A program made the position numbers and the translations under genes. The notes below the pieces were generated by a model. The model searched no databases, was not told the origin of the DNA, and worked only from the letters and a program-made list of their open reading frames with translations. From NCBI GenBank assembly GCA_964445115.1, contig CAYUJU010000005.1, forward strand, positions 16,760-80,759: DNA of 64,000 bases, in the 5' to 3' direction. This document shows positions 24,324 through 32,672 of this stretch, piece after piece (within the stretch, counting starts at the first letter, position 1; every line of letters begins with the position of its first letter). Source of the stretch: CAIJXJ01 sp964445115 (lineage in GTDB: Bacteria; Pseudomonadota; Gammaproteobacteria; Burkholderiales; Methylophilaceae).

Positions 24324-26068
24324 TGTTGTGCCCGGTGGCTTCGACCATGGCAGCCTCGATCATGCTGGCCCTGTCCTTGCCTGCCCATGCCGTCAGCCAG
24401 GTGCATATTTCCGCGGGGCAACTCGACGTAGCCGGCGCCAAGGTGGAAAAACTTTCCGCCACCCTCGACATGTCGGGGCGGTGGCAAGGAACCGCGACGA
24501 TTGCGCCCAGTGAACTATCTGTTCTGGCCAAGGGGCAGCCTTTACCTGTGACCTTTACCCAAGGCGTGCTGAAAGGTCAGGCGGCCTTCGCAGGGGAAGG
24601 GGAGTCACTGCTCAGATTACGTGCAAATCTCGACCTGCGCGATGCCACATTCAGTGACGCAGAGGGGCTGCATGCCGGCGAAAAAGTGGGTGGCACGCTG
24701 GCGCTGCACGCGACGCGCGACGGGGATGGCTGGGCGTGGAACAGCGACCTGCGCTGGACGGCGGGGGAAGTGTTCTGGCAACCGTTTTACCTGGCGCAGG
24801 GCGGGTTGTCCTTTCAGGGTGGTGGTGTGTGGAGCGATACCGGACTGACGATTACGAAAGGCCGGATCGCGTTGCGCGAGGTCGGGCAGGCGGAATTGTC
24901 TGCCGAGTGGCGTCGCCCGGGTAACGCCTTGCAGTCGATGACGGTGGCTGCGCGTGGCGTGGACATGGCCGGGGCGTATCCGCTGCTGATCAAGCCACTG
25001 ATGGAAAAAACCTTGCTGGGTAATCTGGAAATGGCAGGCCAGGCGGACTTGCAAGCGGAGTGGAAGGAGGGCGCGCTAGCCAACTTTGACGTGAAGCTGC
25101 ACGCGTTCGATGTGGCCGATCGCGAAGGGCGCTTTGCGCTCTACAAGGTCAACGCCAGCGTGCCCTGGGCGTTGAATCATCCAACCCAGGCCGGTTTGCA
25201 TTACGACGGCGGGCATGTGCTGAACCTGCCGCTGGGCGTGACTGACCTGGCAGCAACGCTGAACGGATATTCGCTGACCTCGCCGCTGATGCGCTTGCCT
25301 ATCCTGGATGGCGAATTGACGTTGAAGGACGTCTCGGCCGCCTTCCTGCAGAAACAGTGGCATTGGCACCTGGGTGCCAGCTTGTCGCCGGTGTCGATGG
25401 CCGATTTCAGCCACGCAGTCGGCTGGCCGGTGATGCAGGGCAAGGTCGCGGCGAGTATCCCGATGGTGACTTACAGCAATGGCCGGATGATGGCGGATGG
25501 CGCGATGGGGTTCGATGTGTTCGACGGCTCGGTGATCGTCCGCAATCTGGTGCTGGAGAATCCCTTGGGGCTGGCCCCACGTTTGCAGGGCGAACTGCAG
25601 ATGCGCAACCTCGATCTGGAACTGCTGACGCGCACCTATTCCTTCGGTGCCATGACCGGGCGGCTGGATGGCGACGTCAAGCAGATGGAGCTTTCGCGCT
25701 GGCAGCCGGTGAAATTCGACGCGGATTTCCACAGTAGCCCGGGCAGCTATCCGAAGAAGATTTCGCAACGCGCCGTGGAGAATATTTCGGCCTTGGGCGG
25801 GGCCGGTGCGGCGGCAGCGATACAGCGCAGTTTCTTGCGGTTTTTCAAGGAGTTCAATTATGCGAAGATCGGGTTGTCCTGCAAGTTGCGCAACGGTGTT
25901 TGCGCCATGGACGGCGTCGAATCCACCAACTCCGGCTACGTCATCGTCAAGGGCAGCGGCATCCCGGCGATTACGGTGTTGGGTTACAATCGCAGCGTCA
26001 GTTGGGGCGAGTTGCTAGGGCGCATCAAGCGCGTCACCCAAGGCAACGCCAGCCCTGTCATCAAATAG
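24320..26068 (+). CDS. ydbH: YdbH-family AsmA-like envelope protein
   Basis: A 582-residue exported protein with a signal-like N-terminus (residues ~8-24). Repeated beta-rich segments of AsmA/TamB-like type follow, ending in a C-terminal region (RAVENISALGGAGAAAAIQ, FFKEFNYAKIGLSC, TVLGYNRSVSWGELLGRI) characteristic of YdbH. E. coli YdbH has 879 residues, so this version is shorter at the N-terminal side. YdbH is thought to help move phospholipid between membranes, together with YnbE and YdbL; the same three-gene order follows here. The start at 24320 overlaps the DUF559 stop. Confidence 0.85.
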   Translation: MMLCPVASTMAASIMLALSLPAHAVSQVHISAGQLDVAGAKVEKLSATLDMSGRWQGTATIAPSELSVLAKGQPLPVTFTQGVLKGQAAFAGEGESLLRLRANLDLRDATFSDAEGLHAGEKVGGTLALHATRDGDGWAWNSDLRWTAGEVFWQPFYLAQGGLSFQGGGVWSDTGLTITKGRIALREVGQAELSAEWRRPGNALQSMTVAARGVDMAGAYPLLIKPLMEKTLLGNLEMAGQADLQAEWKEGALANFDVKLHAFDVADREGRFALYKVNASVPWALNHPTQAGLHYDGGHVLNLPLGVTDLAATLNGYSLTSPLMRLPILDGELTLKDVSAAFLQKQWHWHLGASLSPVSMADFSHAVGWPVMQGKVAASIPMVTYSNGRMMADGAMGFDVFDGSVIVRNLVLENPLGLAPRLQGELQMRNLDLELLTRTYSFGAMTGRLDGDVKQMELSRWQPVKFDADFHSSPGSYPKKISQRAVENISALGGAGAAAAIQRSFLRFFKEFNYAKIGLSCKLRNGVCAMDGVESTNSGYVIVKGSGIPAITVLGYNRSVSWGELLGRIKRVTQGNASPVIK

Positions 26069-26080
26069 AGGAAATGTGTA

Positions 26081-26257
26081 ATGAACCGTCTCTCATGGGT
26101 TTTTCTGGTTGCAGGCCTGCTGGCTTTGCCAGCCTGCGTCACCATCAACATCTACTTCCCGGCAGCCGCTGCAGAAAAGGCCGCCGACAAGATCATCGAC
26201 GAAGTGTGGCAGTTGAAAAAAGAGGGCGAACAACCTCAGGTCAAGGAGTCCAAATGA
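26081..26257 (+). CDS. ynbE: YnbE-family small lipoprotein
   Basis: A 58-residue lipoprotein. The signal segment ends in the lipobox LPAC (C19), and the mature part contains INIYFPAAAAEKAADKIID, the hallmark of YnbE. In E. coli YnbE forms a partner with YdbH, bridging to the outer membrane. GAGGAAATGTGTA precedes the ATG at 26081 with good spacing, 12 bp after ydbH ends. Its stop overlaps the YdbL start (ATGATGA). Confidence 0.93.
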   Translation: MNRLSWVFLVAGLLALPACVTINIYFPAAAAEKAADKIIDEVWQLKKEGEQPQVKESK

Positions 26258-26658
26258 TGAAAAAATTGCTGATTGCATTCCTCATGCTGCCGCTGCTGGC
26301 GATTGCCGCCGCAGACCTCGAAATCAATACACCGGCCATTTCCTCGCTGAAATCCAGCATGCAGGCACGCCATGCACAGTTGGCGGGCCACTATGCCAGC
26401 GGCGCGGTCGGCCTGACGCGCGATGGCTTGGTGGCGGTGAAGGATGCCAATGCAGTGCCGCTCAAGGATCGCCAAGCCGTGAATTCGCTGGTGGCTGCCG
26501 AGAACAACGATCGCAACGCGCTGTACCGTGAAATCGCCACGGCCAACGGGCACCCCGAGTGGGAGTCCGAGGTGCGTGGCACCTTTGCGCAACGCTGGGT
26601 GCAAAAGGCGCAGTCGGGCTGGTGGTATCAGGATGGTGGCGGCTGGGCCAAGAAGTGA
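26254..26658 (+). CDS. ydbL: YdbL-family DUF1318 periplasmic protein
   Basis: A 134-residue exported protein: a signal peptide of ~20 residues (to AIAA-ADLE) followed by a DUF1318 domain. Family features include INTPAISSLKSSMQARHAQL, GAVGLTRDGLVAVKDAN, PLKDRQAVNSLVAAENNDRNALY and EVRGTFAQRWVQKAQSGWWYQ. YdbL is the third member of the ydbH-ynbE-ydbL set and probably regulates the YdbH-YnbE bridge. Two adjacent ATG codons (26254, 26257) are possible starts. The first is used here because it overlaps the ynbE stop, with GGAG about 5 bp upstream. The end overlaps the exonuclease start. Confidence 0.93.
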   Translation: MMKKLLIAFLMLPLLAIAAADLEINTPAISSLKSSMQARHAQLAGHYASGAVGLTRDGLVAVKDANAVPLKDRQAVNSLVAAENNDRNALYREIATANGHPEWESEVRGTFAQRWVQKAQSGWWYQDGGGWAKK

Positions 26659-27428
26659 TTCCTTCTCTGGTGTTCGATATTGAGACCATCCCCGACACGG
26701 ATGGCCTGAAGAAACTGCTGGATCTGCCTGCAGAGACGTCGGCGGCTGACGTGGCAAAAGTCGCGTTTCACCAGCGGCGCATGGCGGGACAATCGGAGTT
26801 CCTGCCGTTGCACGTGCAGCGCGTGGTCGCGATCTCCTGTGTGCTGCGCGAAGGCGACAACTTCCGGGTGTGGTCCCTTGGTTCCCCGGACGAACCGGAG
26901 GGTACGCTGATCCAGCGTTTCTTCGACGGCATCGAGAAATACACGCCCAACCTGATTTCCTGGAACGGTGGCGGGTTCGACCTGCCGGTGCTGCATTACC
27001 GCGGCATGATCCACAACGTGGTTGCGCCACGTTACTGGGACATGGGCGACGATGACCGCGAGTTCAAGTGGAACAACTACATCAGCCGCTATCACACCCG
27101 TCACACCGATCTGATGGACTTGCTGGCCCTGTACCAGGGGCGCGGTAATGCACCGCTGGACCAGTTGGCGCAGTTGTGCGGTTTCCCCGGCAAGCTGGGC
27201 ATGGATGGCTCCAAGGTATGGGACGCTTACCAGGCCGGCGAGATCGAGGCGATTCGCAACTATTGCGAGACCGATGTCGTGAATACCTGGCTGGTGTATC
27301 TGCGCTTCCAGCAGATGCGTGGCACGCTCGGCCCCGAGGCCTACCAGCGCGAAATCGCGTTGGTGCGCGATACGCTGTCCGGTTACCCTGCGCCGCACTG
27401 GCAGGAGTTCTTGGCGGCGTGGCACTGA
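26655..27428 (+). CDS. Predicted 3'-5' exonuclease related to the PolB exonuclease domain
   Basis: A 257-residue DEDD-type nuclease. The motifs are FDIETIPD (first Asp-Glu), ISWNGGGFDLPVLHYRG and NYCETDVVNTWLVYLRF (final catalytic Asp region). The sequence matches the stand-alone family 'predicted 3'-5' exonuclease related to PolB'. It may process DNA or RNA ends in repair. The gene starts with GTG at 26655, overlapping the YdbL stop by 4 bp; a longer frame from 26559 is a shadow of ydbL. The transcription unit ends here, before an AT-rich promoter spacer of 58 bp. Confidence 0.9.
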   Translation: MIPSLVFDIETIPDTDGLKKLLDLPAETSAADVAKVAFHQRRMAGQSEFLPLHVQRVVAISCVLREGDNFRVWSLGSPDEPEGTLIQRFFDGIEKYTPNLISWNGGGFDLPVLHYRGMIHNVVAPRYWDMGDDDREFKWNNYISRYHTRHTDLMDLLALYQGRGNAPLDQLAQLCGFPGKLGMDGSKVWDAYQAGEIEAIRNYCETDVVNTWLVYLRFQQMRGTLGPEAYQREIALVRDTLSGYPAPHWQEFLAAWH

Positions 27429-27486
27429 CGTCCTTCGATCTGAATCAAATCTATAGTTTTAAAATCATTGAGTTAGTTAATTAAGC

Positions 27487-28794
27487 ATGGCATTCACCCC
27501 CCCTACGATTATCGAATCCCTGGACCAGGAAGGTCGTGGCGTTACGCATGTTGATGGCAAGGTCATTTTTATCGAAGGGGCGTTGCCCGGCGAGAAGGTG
27601 ACGTATTCCAGCTATCGCAAGAAGCCGAGTTACGAGTTCGCGCGCGTTGAGAATATCCTGCGCGAATCCCCCAACCGGACCAAGCCGCAGTGCCCTAATT
27701 TCAACATGTGTGGCGGCTGTGCGTTGCAGCATACGGATGTCGCGGCGCAAGTCGCGTCCAAACAGCGCTTGCTGGAAGATAATCTCTGGCACATCGGCAA
27801 GATCAAGCCGGAATCCATGCTGCCGCCCATCATCGGTCCGGCCTGGGGCTACCGCCACAAGGCCCGTCTGCGTGCCCGTTACGTCCCGATGAAGGGGCGC
27901 GTGCTGGTCGGCTTCAACGAAAAGCACAGCAGCTATGTGGCTGATATGCAGGAATGTCACGTGCTGCCGCCACACGTCTCGGCGCTGATCGTGCCGATGC
28001 AGGAATTGCTCGCCAAGCTCACCATTCGTGATTGCATGCCTCAGGTCGAAGTGGCCGTGGGGGAAAACACGACAGTCCTGGTACTACGCATTCTGGAACC
28101 CATCCAGCCACCAGACGAGCCGCTGCTGCGCGAATTCGCCGACCGTCACGGCGTGCAACTCTGGCTGCAGCCCAAGGGGCCGGATACCGCGACGCCGTTC
28201 CACCCGCTGGATGCGCCGCAACTGTCCTACTCGCTGCCGGAATATGATCTGGTGTACCCGTTCTGGCCGACCGAGTTTACCCAGGTCAACCCATACATCA
28301 ACCGCGTGATGATCCGACGCGCCATGGCGTTGCTGGGGCCGCAACCGGGCGAGCGCATTGCCGACTTTTTCTGTGGCCTGGGCAATTTTACGTTGCCGAT
28401 CGCCCGTCTGGGAGCCAATGTGTTGGGGATGGAGGGCTCGGCAGCATTGCTGCGGCGCGCGCGTGAGGGCGCCGAGCTGAACGGATTGGCGCATGCCGTG
28501 GAGTTCCGCGAAGCGGACCTGTTTGAAAAAACCACGGAAAGCCTGCGTGCGCTGGGGCATTTCGACAAATGGTTGATCGACCCGCCGCGCGATGGTGCGC
28601 TGGAGCTGATCAAGGCCATCGAGGACGACACGGCGCCAAAGCGCATCGTGTATGTTTCCTGCAACCCTTCCACACTGGCGCGCGATGCCGGCGTGCTGGT
28701 GCAAGTCAAGGGTTACAGGATGCTGGCTGGCGGCGTCATCAACATGTTCCCGCACACCGCACACGTGGAGTCGATTGCATTGTTCGAACGATAG
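27487..28794 (+). CDS. rlmD: 23S rRNA (uracil-1939-C5)-methyltransferase
   Basis: A 435-residue RlmD/RumA (433 in E. coli). The N-terminal TRAM domain is followed by iron-sulfur ligands C69, C75, C78 (CPNFNMCGGC) and C157 (QECHVL). SAM binding (DFFCGLGNFTLP) and the catalytic Cys region (YVSCNPSTLARD) are both present. It methylates U1939 of 23S rRNA. An AT-rich 58-bp spacer upstream suits a promoter. A 53-residue ORF follows 9 bp later with AGGAGG. Confidence 0.96.
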   Translation: MAFTPPTIIESLDQEGRGVTHVDGKVIFIEGALPGEKVTYSSYRKKPSYEFARVENILRESPNRTKPQCPNFNMCGGCALQHTDVAAQVASKQRLLEDNLWHIGKIKPESMLPPIIGPAWGYRHKARLRARYVPMKGRVLVGFNEKHSSYVADMQECHVLPPHVSALIVPMQELLAKLTIRDCMPQVEVAVGENTTVLVLRILEPIQPPDEPLLREFADRHGVQLWLQPKGPDTATPFHPLDAPQLSYSLPEYDLVYPFWPTEFTQVNPYINRVMIRRAMALLGPQPGERIADFFCGLGNFTLPIARLGANVLGMEGSAALLRRAREGAELNGLAHAVEFREADLFEKTTESLRALGHFDKWLIDPPRDGALELIKAIEDDTAPKRIVYVSCNPSTLARDAGVLVQVKGYRMLAGGVINMFPHTAHVESIALFER

Positions 28795-28803
28795 GAGGTT
28801 GTC

Positions 28804-28965
28804 ATGGGCAGACGCGCTGCAAGACCGACCTGGGAAGAAAAAGACCGGCGCGGGCACGACCGCCGGCAGATGACCAGGCGCAAGTCCGATACCCTCAGAA
28901 CCCGGCTGCGCTACCTGGCGATCGCCATCGTTGCCGCAGTGCTGGCGCGCTACGTCCATTGGTAG
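28804..28965 (+). CDS. Small single-pass membrane protein (53 aa)
   Basis: A short ORF with a strong AGGAGG ribosome site 5 bp before its ATG and codon use like its neighbours. The first 36 residues are highly basic (many Arg/Lys), followed by one hydrophobic helix at about 38-49 (YLAIAIVAAVLARY). The start is 9 bp after rlmD and the TAG shares its last base with the GTG start of the binding-protein gene. I recognise no family; it may be a cytoplasmic-tail membrane protein or help assembly of the transporter encoded next. Confidence 0.72.
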   Translation: MGRRAARPTWEEKDRRGHDRRQMTRRKSDTLRTRLRYLAIAIVAAVLARYVHW

Positions 28966-30413
28966 TGTTGCGCACGGTTTGCCTCCTGCTGGCCTGCAGC
29001 CTGCTGCTGTCGGGGTGTGGTCGCAGTGGGGAAACCCCGGAAATCCGCTTTGCCATCGCACAGGCGCCTCTCACGCTGGATCCCCGTTATGCCACGGACG
29101 CCGCCTCGGAACGCCTTAACCGTCTGATTTATCGCCCGCTGGTCGACTTCGACGCGCACTCCCGCCCGGTGCCGGCGCTGGCCCGCTGGGACAATACTGA
29201 TCCGCTGCATTATCGATTCACCTTAGGCGCGCAAGGCCGGGTGTTCCATGACGGCAGTCGGCTCACGGCCGCCGATGTGGTGGCGACATACCGCTCGTTC
29301 GGCACCCTGAAAGATAGCCCGCATGTTGCGGAGTTCGCCAACATCGTCCATGTCAATGCCGTGGACGAGAATGTGGTCGATTTCACCCTGCGCCGGCCGG
29401 ATGCGCAATTCCCTACGAGATTGATCATCGGCATCTTGCCTGCCGCGCAGGTTGCCGCCGGGCACGATTTTTCCCGGGCGCCCATCGGTAGTGGGCCACT
29501 CAAACTGCTTGCCTGGAACAAGACGCTGACGCTGGAACGCCTGGCCGACCGGCAACACATCGTGCTGGAGGAGGTCCGGGATCCTACCGTGCGGGTGCTC
29601 AAGCTGCTGCGCGGCGAGGCTGATTTATTGCAGGGGGATTTGCCACCAGAGCTGGTCCGGCATCTGCAGGGCAAGCCCGACATTCTGGTGATGGCCTCCT
29701 CCGGCAGCAATTTCAGCTACCTCGGTTTCAATCTGCAGGATCCGCAACTATGCGACCCCAACGTCCGGCAGGCGATCGCCATGGCCGTCGACCGTGCTGC
29801 CATCATGCGCCATGCATTGGTGGCGGGCTCACGTCCGGCCGCAGCCATTCTTCCGCCTGAACATTGGGCCGGAAATCCGACATTGAAAGCACCGTCTTAT
29901 AACCCCGCGCTGGCACGCCAAATGCTGGAGCAAGCGGGCGTGCGCCTGCCTCTTAAAATCGAACTCAAAACCTCGACCGACGCCCAGCGCGTGCGCTTGG
30001 CGACCATCCTGCAAGCCCAGATGCGCGCGGCGGGCATTGACCTGCAGATCCATAGCCTCGATTGGGGTACGTATTTCGATGACGTCAAGCATGGTAAATT
30101 CCAGCTTTACGGGCTGACTTGGGTCGGCATCCGCACCCCAGAGATTTACCGGCTGGCATTTCACAGCCAGTCGATACCCCCTGCTGGTGCCAACCGCGGA
30201 AGGCTGCAGGATGCCACGTTGGATGGCCTGATCGATGCAGAGGATTGGCCGGCGGCGACGCAGCGCATCCACGCGCTGATGCCTTACGTGCCGCTGTGGT
30301 ACGAGGGGCAGTTTGCCGCCGTGCACGAGGGAATCCGTAATTACCAGCCAGCGCCAGACGGCAACTGGGATGCGCTGGCCACGATACACAAAGCAAAGGA
30401 ATCGACACCATGA
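28965..30413 (+). CDS. ABC transporter substrate-binding lipoprotein (family 5, peptide/opine type)
   Basis: A 482-residue periplasmic binding protein of the SBP_bac_5 family. The signal ends in lipobox LLSGC, so it is a lipoprotein. Typical segments are LDPRYATDAASERLNRLIYRPL, VFHDGSRLTAADVVATYRS, RQAIAMAVDRAAIMRHAL and NPALARQMLEQAGV. It delivers peptides, nickel or similar ligands to the permeases encoded 3 kb downstream. The GTG start at 28965 shares one base with the preceding TAG; a long upstream extension to 28569 is a shadow of rlmD. The ribosome site is weak. No ATPase genes are in this operon, so two NBDs must be encoded elsewhere. Confidence 0.92.
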   Translation: MLRTVCLLLACSLLLSGCGRSGETPEIRFAIAQAPLTLDPRYATDAASERLNRLIYRPLVDFDAHSRPVPALARWDNTDPLHYRFTLGAQGRVFHDGSRLTAADVVATYRSFGTLKDSPHVAEFANIVHVNAVDENVVDFTLRRPDAQFPTRLIIGILPAAQVAAGHDFSRAPIGSGPLKLLAWNKTLTLERLADRQHIVLEEVRDPTVRVLKLLRGEADLLQGDLPPELVRHLQGKPDILVMASSGSNFSYLGFNLQDPQLCDPNVRQAIAMAVDRAAIMRHALVAGSRPAAAILPPEHWAGNPTLKAPSYNPALARQMLEQAGVRLPLKIELKTSTDAQRVRLATILQAQMRAAGIDLQIHSLDWGTYFDDVKHGKFQLYGLTWVGIRTPEIYRLAFHSQSIPPAGANRGRLQDATLDGLIDAEDWPAATQRIHALMPYVPLWYEGQFAAVHEGIRNYQPAPDGNWDALATIHKAKESTP

Positions 30414-30784
30414 TCAAGATCAACCGCCTGATGCATACCGGGCTGATCATCAACAATCTCGAACGCTCCCGCGCCTTCTACGAAGGCCTGCTCGGCTTCA
30501 AGCCCAACCCCGGGCGACCCAATTTCAGCTTCGAAGGCGTTTGGTACGACATCGGCGACAATCAGGTGCACCTGATGGTTGTGCCTAACCCCTACAACGA
30601 TATCGTGCATCCCGAGCACGGCGGGCGCGACATTCACATCGCCTTTTCCGTCGACGACGTCGAAGCGGTGCGGGTTGAACTGGAAAAGGCCGGTGTGCCA
30701 TACACCATGAGCATGTCGGGTCGTGCAGCGATTTTCTGCCGCGATCCGGACGGCAATGCGCTTGAGTTCTCAGCGGTCAAGTAA
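30410..30784 (+). CDS. VOC-family (glyoxalase-like) protein
   Basis: A 124-residue single-domain VOC protein. Pattern: LMHTGLIINNLERSRAFYEGLLGF, GVWYDIGDNQVHLMV, HIAFSVDDVEAVRVELE and FCRDPDGNALEF. Metal ligands are probably His near the N-terminus, His in QVHLM, His in DIHIAF and Glu near the C-terminus. It may be a lyase, dioxygenase or resistance-type binding protein; the substrate is unknown. The start overlaps the stop of the binding-protein gene (ATGA), placing it inside the ABC operon. Confidence 0.9.
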   Translation: MIKINRLMHTGLIINNLERSRAFYEGLLGFKPNPGRPNFSFEGVWYDIGDNQVHLMVVPNPYNDIVHPEHGGRDIHIAFSVDDVEAVRVELEKAGVPYTMSMSGRAAIFCRDPDGNALEFSAVK

Positions 30785-30787
30785 ACC

Positions 30788-31267
30788 TTGTACCTGACCG
30801 TCTCCATCGCTTCGCAACGTTTGGCCCTGCTGGATGCGGAGGGCAATATCCTGCGCGAGTACGCCGTCTCGACCGCACTGAACGGGGCGGGTGAACAGAA
30901 GGGCAGTGGCTGCACGCCACGCGGCCGTCACGTGATCCGGGCCAAGATCGGCGAGGGACAGCCCATGGGGACGGTGTTTGTGGGCCGTCGCCCGACAGGA
31001 GAAGTCTGGTCGCCTGAACTGGCGGCGCAATTCCCCGAGCGTGACTGGATTCTGACGCGTATCCTGTGGTTGTCTGGCTGCGAACCCGGCCATAACCGGC
31101 TGGGCGATTGTGACACCATGCAGCGCTACATTTACATCCATGGCACGCCGGAGACCGAGCCCATGGGCGTGCCGTTGTCGCATGGCTGTATTCGCATGCG
31201 CAATGCCGATGTGCTGGACTTGTTCGACCGCGTACCGGTGGGTGCGACGGTGTTGATTACCGAATGA
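30788..31267 (+). CDS. YkuD-family L,D-transpeptidase without evident signal peptide
   Basis: A 159-residue YkuD domain. The catalytic stretch has HGTPETEP followed by the SHGCIRM motif, giving the conserved His and Cys. L,D-transpeptidases cross-link or trim peptidoglycan in the periplasm. Here the TTG start at 30788, 3 bp after the VOC stop, begins directly at the domain (YLTVSIASQRLALLD) and no signal sequence is visible. It may be exported by another route, act in the cytoplasm on murein precursors or recycled peptides, or have a start not recognised. The end overlaps the following membrane gene by 4 bp. Confidence 0.9.
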   Translation: MYLTVSIASQRLALLDAEGNILREYAVSTALNGAGEQKGSGCTPRGRHVIRAKIGEGQPMGTVFVGRRPTGEVWSPELAAQFPERDWILTRILWLSGCEPGHNRLGDCDTMQRYIYIHGTPETEPMGVPLSHGCIRMRNADVLDLFDRVPVGATVLITE

Positions 31268-31755
31268 GCATCCCCAAGCCCTCCGCGCCGATTCCGGGAC
31301 TCATCAAATGGTTCTTCGGTCCGCTGATGCTGCTGTTTGGCTCGCTGGTCGCTGCAGTTGCGCTGGGATGGGTTCCTGTGGTGCCCAAGCGCGTCCATGT
31401 TCCGATGTGGCTGGTGGGCGCTATTGGTGTCGCTTTTCTGTCGCTGGGGCTGGTCGTGATGCTGGACGGCATCAAGATGCTGGAGAAGATCCGTGGCTGG
31501 CTGGGCTTGATGTTCTTTCTGTCGTTTGCCTCCATCTTCAACTGGGTGGCGTTCGGTCCCGGAGAGCGGCATTTCACTGTCAAAACCAGCATCGGAAGCG
31601 GTGCCGCGCACGCCACGACCTCATCGCCTGGGGATGAGTTGACCGGGCGCATCATGTTTGGCCTGTTTGCGGTGATTTTGGATTTGCTGCTGCTTTCCCC
31701 ATGGCTGATGAAGCTGTGGCGCTGGTTACGCGGATCCCGACGGGAGGGCGCGTGA
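31264..31755 (+). CDS. Hypothetical multi-pass membrane protein (163 aa)
   Basis: An unrecognised 163-residue protein with four likely membrane helices (about 13-38, 46-68, 75-97 and 128-152) and a short hydrophilic loop (FGPGERHFTVKTSIGSG) between helices three and four. The C-terminal end is Arg-rich, consistent with an inside location. It lies between the L,D-transpeptidase and the first permease gene, overlapping both by 4 bp, which suggests a role tied to that operon. No function is assigned. Confidence 0.75.
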   Translation: MSIPKPSAPIPGLIKWFFGPLMLLFGSLVAAVALGWVPVVPKRVHVPMWLVGAIGVAFLSLGLVVMLDGIKMLEKIRGWLGLMFFLSFASIFNWVAFGPGERHFTVKTSIGSGAAHATTSSPGDELTGRIMFGLFAVILDLLLLSPWLMKLWRWLRGSRREGA

Positions 31756-32672
31756 TAACTCTCCTGAAGCGCCTGCTCTCGGCTGTACCGACGGTGTTCG
31801 GCGTCTTGCTGCTGACCTTCATGCTGGTGCATCTGGTGCCGGGCGACCCGATCGAGGTGATGCTGGGCGAGTCTGCCAGCGGTGCCGACCGGCAAGCCCT
31901 CCGGACTGAACTGGGGCTGGATCAGCCCTTGCCAGTACAATTCGGCCATTATCTGAAGCGCCTCGCTCATGGCGATTTTGGTGTATCCATCCATGGCCGT
32001 ACCCCCATTACCGAACTGCTGAAGGAACGCTTTCCCGCGACGGTGCGACTGGCTTTGCTGGCGCTGGCCATGGCGATTGCCGTTGGCATGCCGTTGGGGA
32101 TCATCGCCGCGTTGCGTGTCCGGCAATGGCCGGATCGTCTGGCCAGCCTGACCGCGTTGACGCTGTCGGCGATGCCGCATTTCTGGCTCGGGCCTTTGTT
32201 CATGCTGTTGTTCGTACTTTGGCTTGGCTGGCTGCCGGTCAGCGGCATGGCATCCCGGGGCGCGATCGTCCTGCCGGCCGTGACCCTGGCCTGCGGCCTG
32301 ACTGCGATTCTTACCCGGATGACGCGTGCCAGCTTGCTCGAAGTCCTGCATGAAGACTTCGTCCGCACAGCTCGCGCAAAGGGCTTGCCCGAAAATATCG
32401 TGGTGCTGCGCCATGCGCTCCGCGCCGCATTACTGCCGATCATCACCATCGTCGGCCTGCAACTCGGGTCGTTGCTGGCCGGGGCTGTCATCACCGAAAC
32501 GGTGTTCGGCTGGGAGGGCATCGGGCGGTTGCTGGTCGAATCCATCGAGAAGCGCGATTACCCGGTCACGCAAGCCTGCGTGCTGGTGGTCGCCTTGACC
32601 TACGTGCTGGTCAACCTCTTGACTGATTGGCTCTATCGTCATGTTGACCCACGCGTTCGGGCTGCCGCATGA
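31752..32672 (+). CDS. ABC transporter permease (DppB/OppB type)
   Basis: A 306-residue inner-membrane permease of the peptide/nickel family. The N-terminus is LLKRLLSAVPTVFGVLLLTF with VHLVPGDPIEVMLGE. The EAA loop is visible as EDFVRTARAKGLPENIVVLRHALR, and six membrane segments follow the usual pattern with VFGWEGIGRLLVESI near the end. The GTG start at 31752 overlaps the previous stop (GTGA). It forms a heterodimer with the DppC-like permease that overlaps its end by 4 bp, and uses the lipoprotein encoded at 28965 as its binding protein. Confidence 0.94.
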   Translation: MITLLKRLLSAVPTVFGVLLLTFMLVHLVPGDPIEVMLGESASGADRQALRTELGLDQPLPVQFGHYLKRLAHGDFGVSIHGRTPITELLKERFPATVRLALLALAMAIAVGMPLGIIAALRVRQWPDRLASLTALTLSAMPHFWLGPLFMLLFVLWLGWLPVSGMASRGAIVLPAVTLACGLTAILTRMTRASLLEVLHEDFVRTARAKGLPENIVVLRHALRAALLPIITIVGLQLGSLLAGAVITETVFGWEGIGRLLVESIEKRDYPVTQACVLVVALTYVLVNLLTDWLYRHVDPRVRAAA

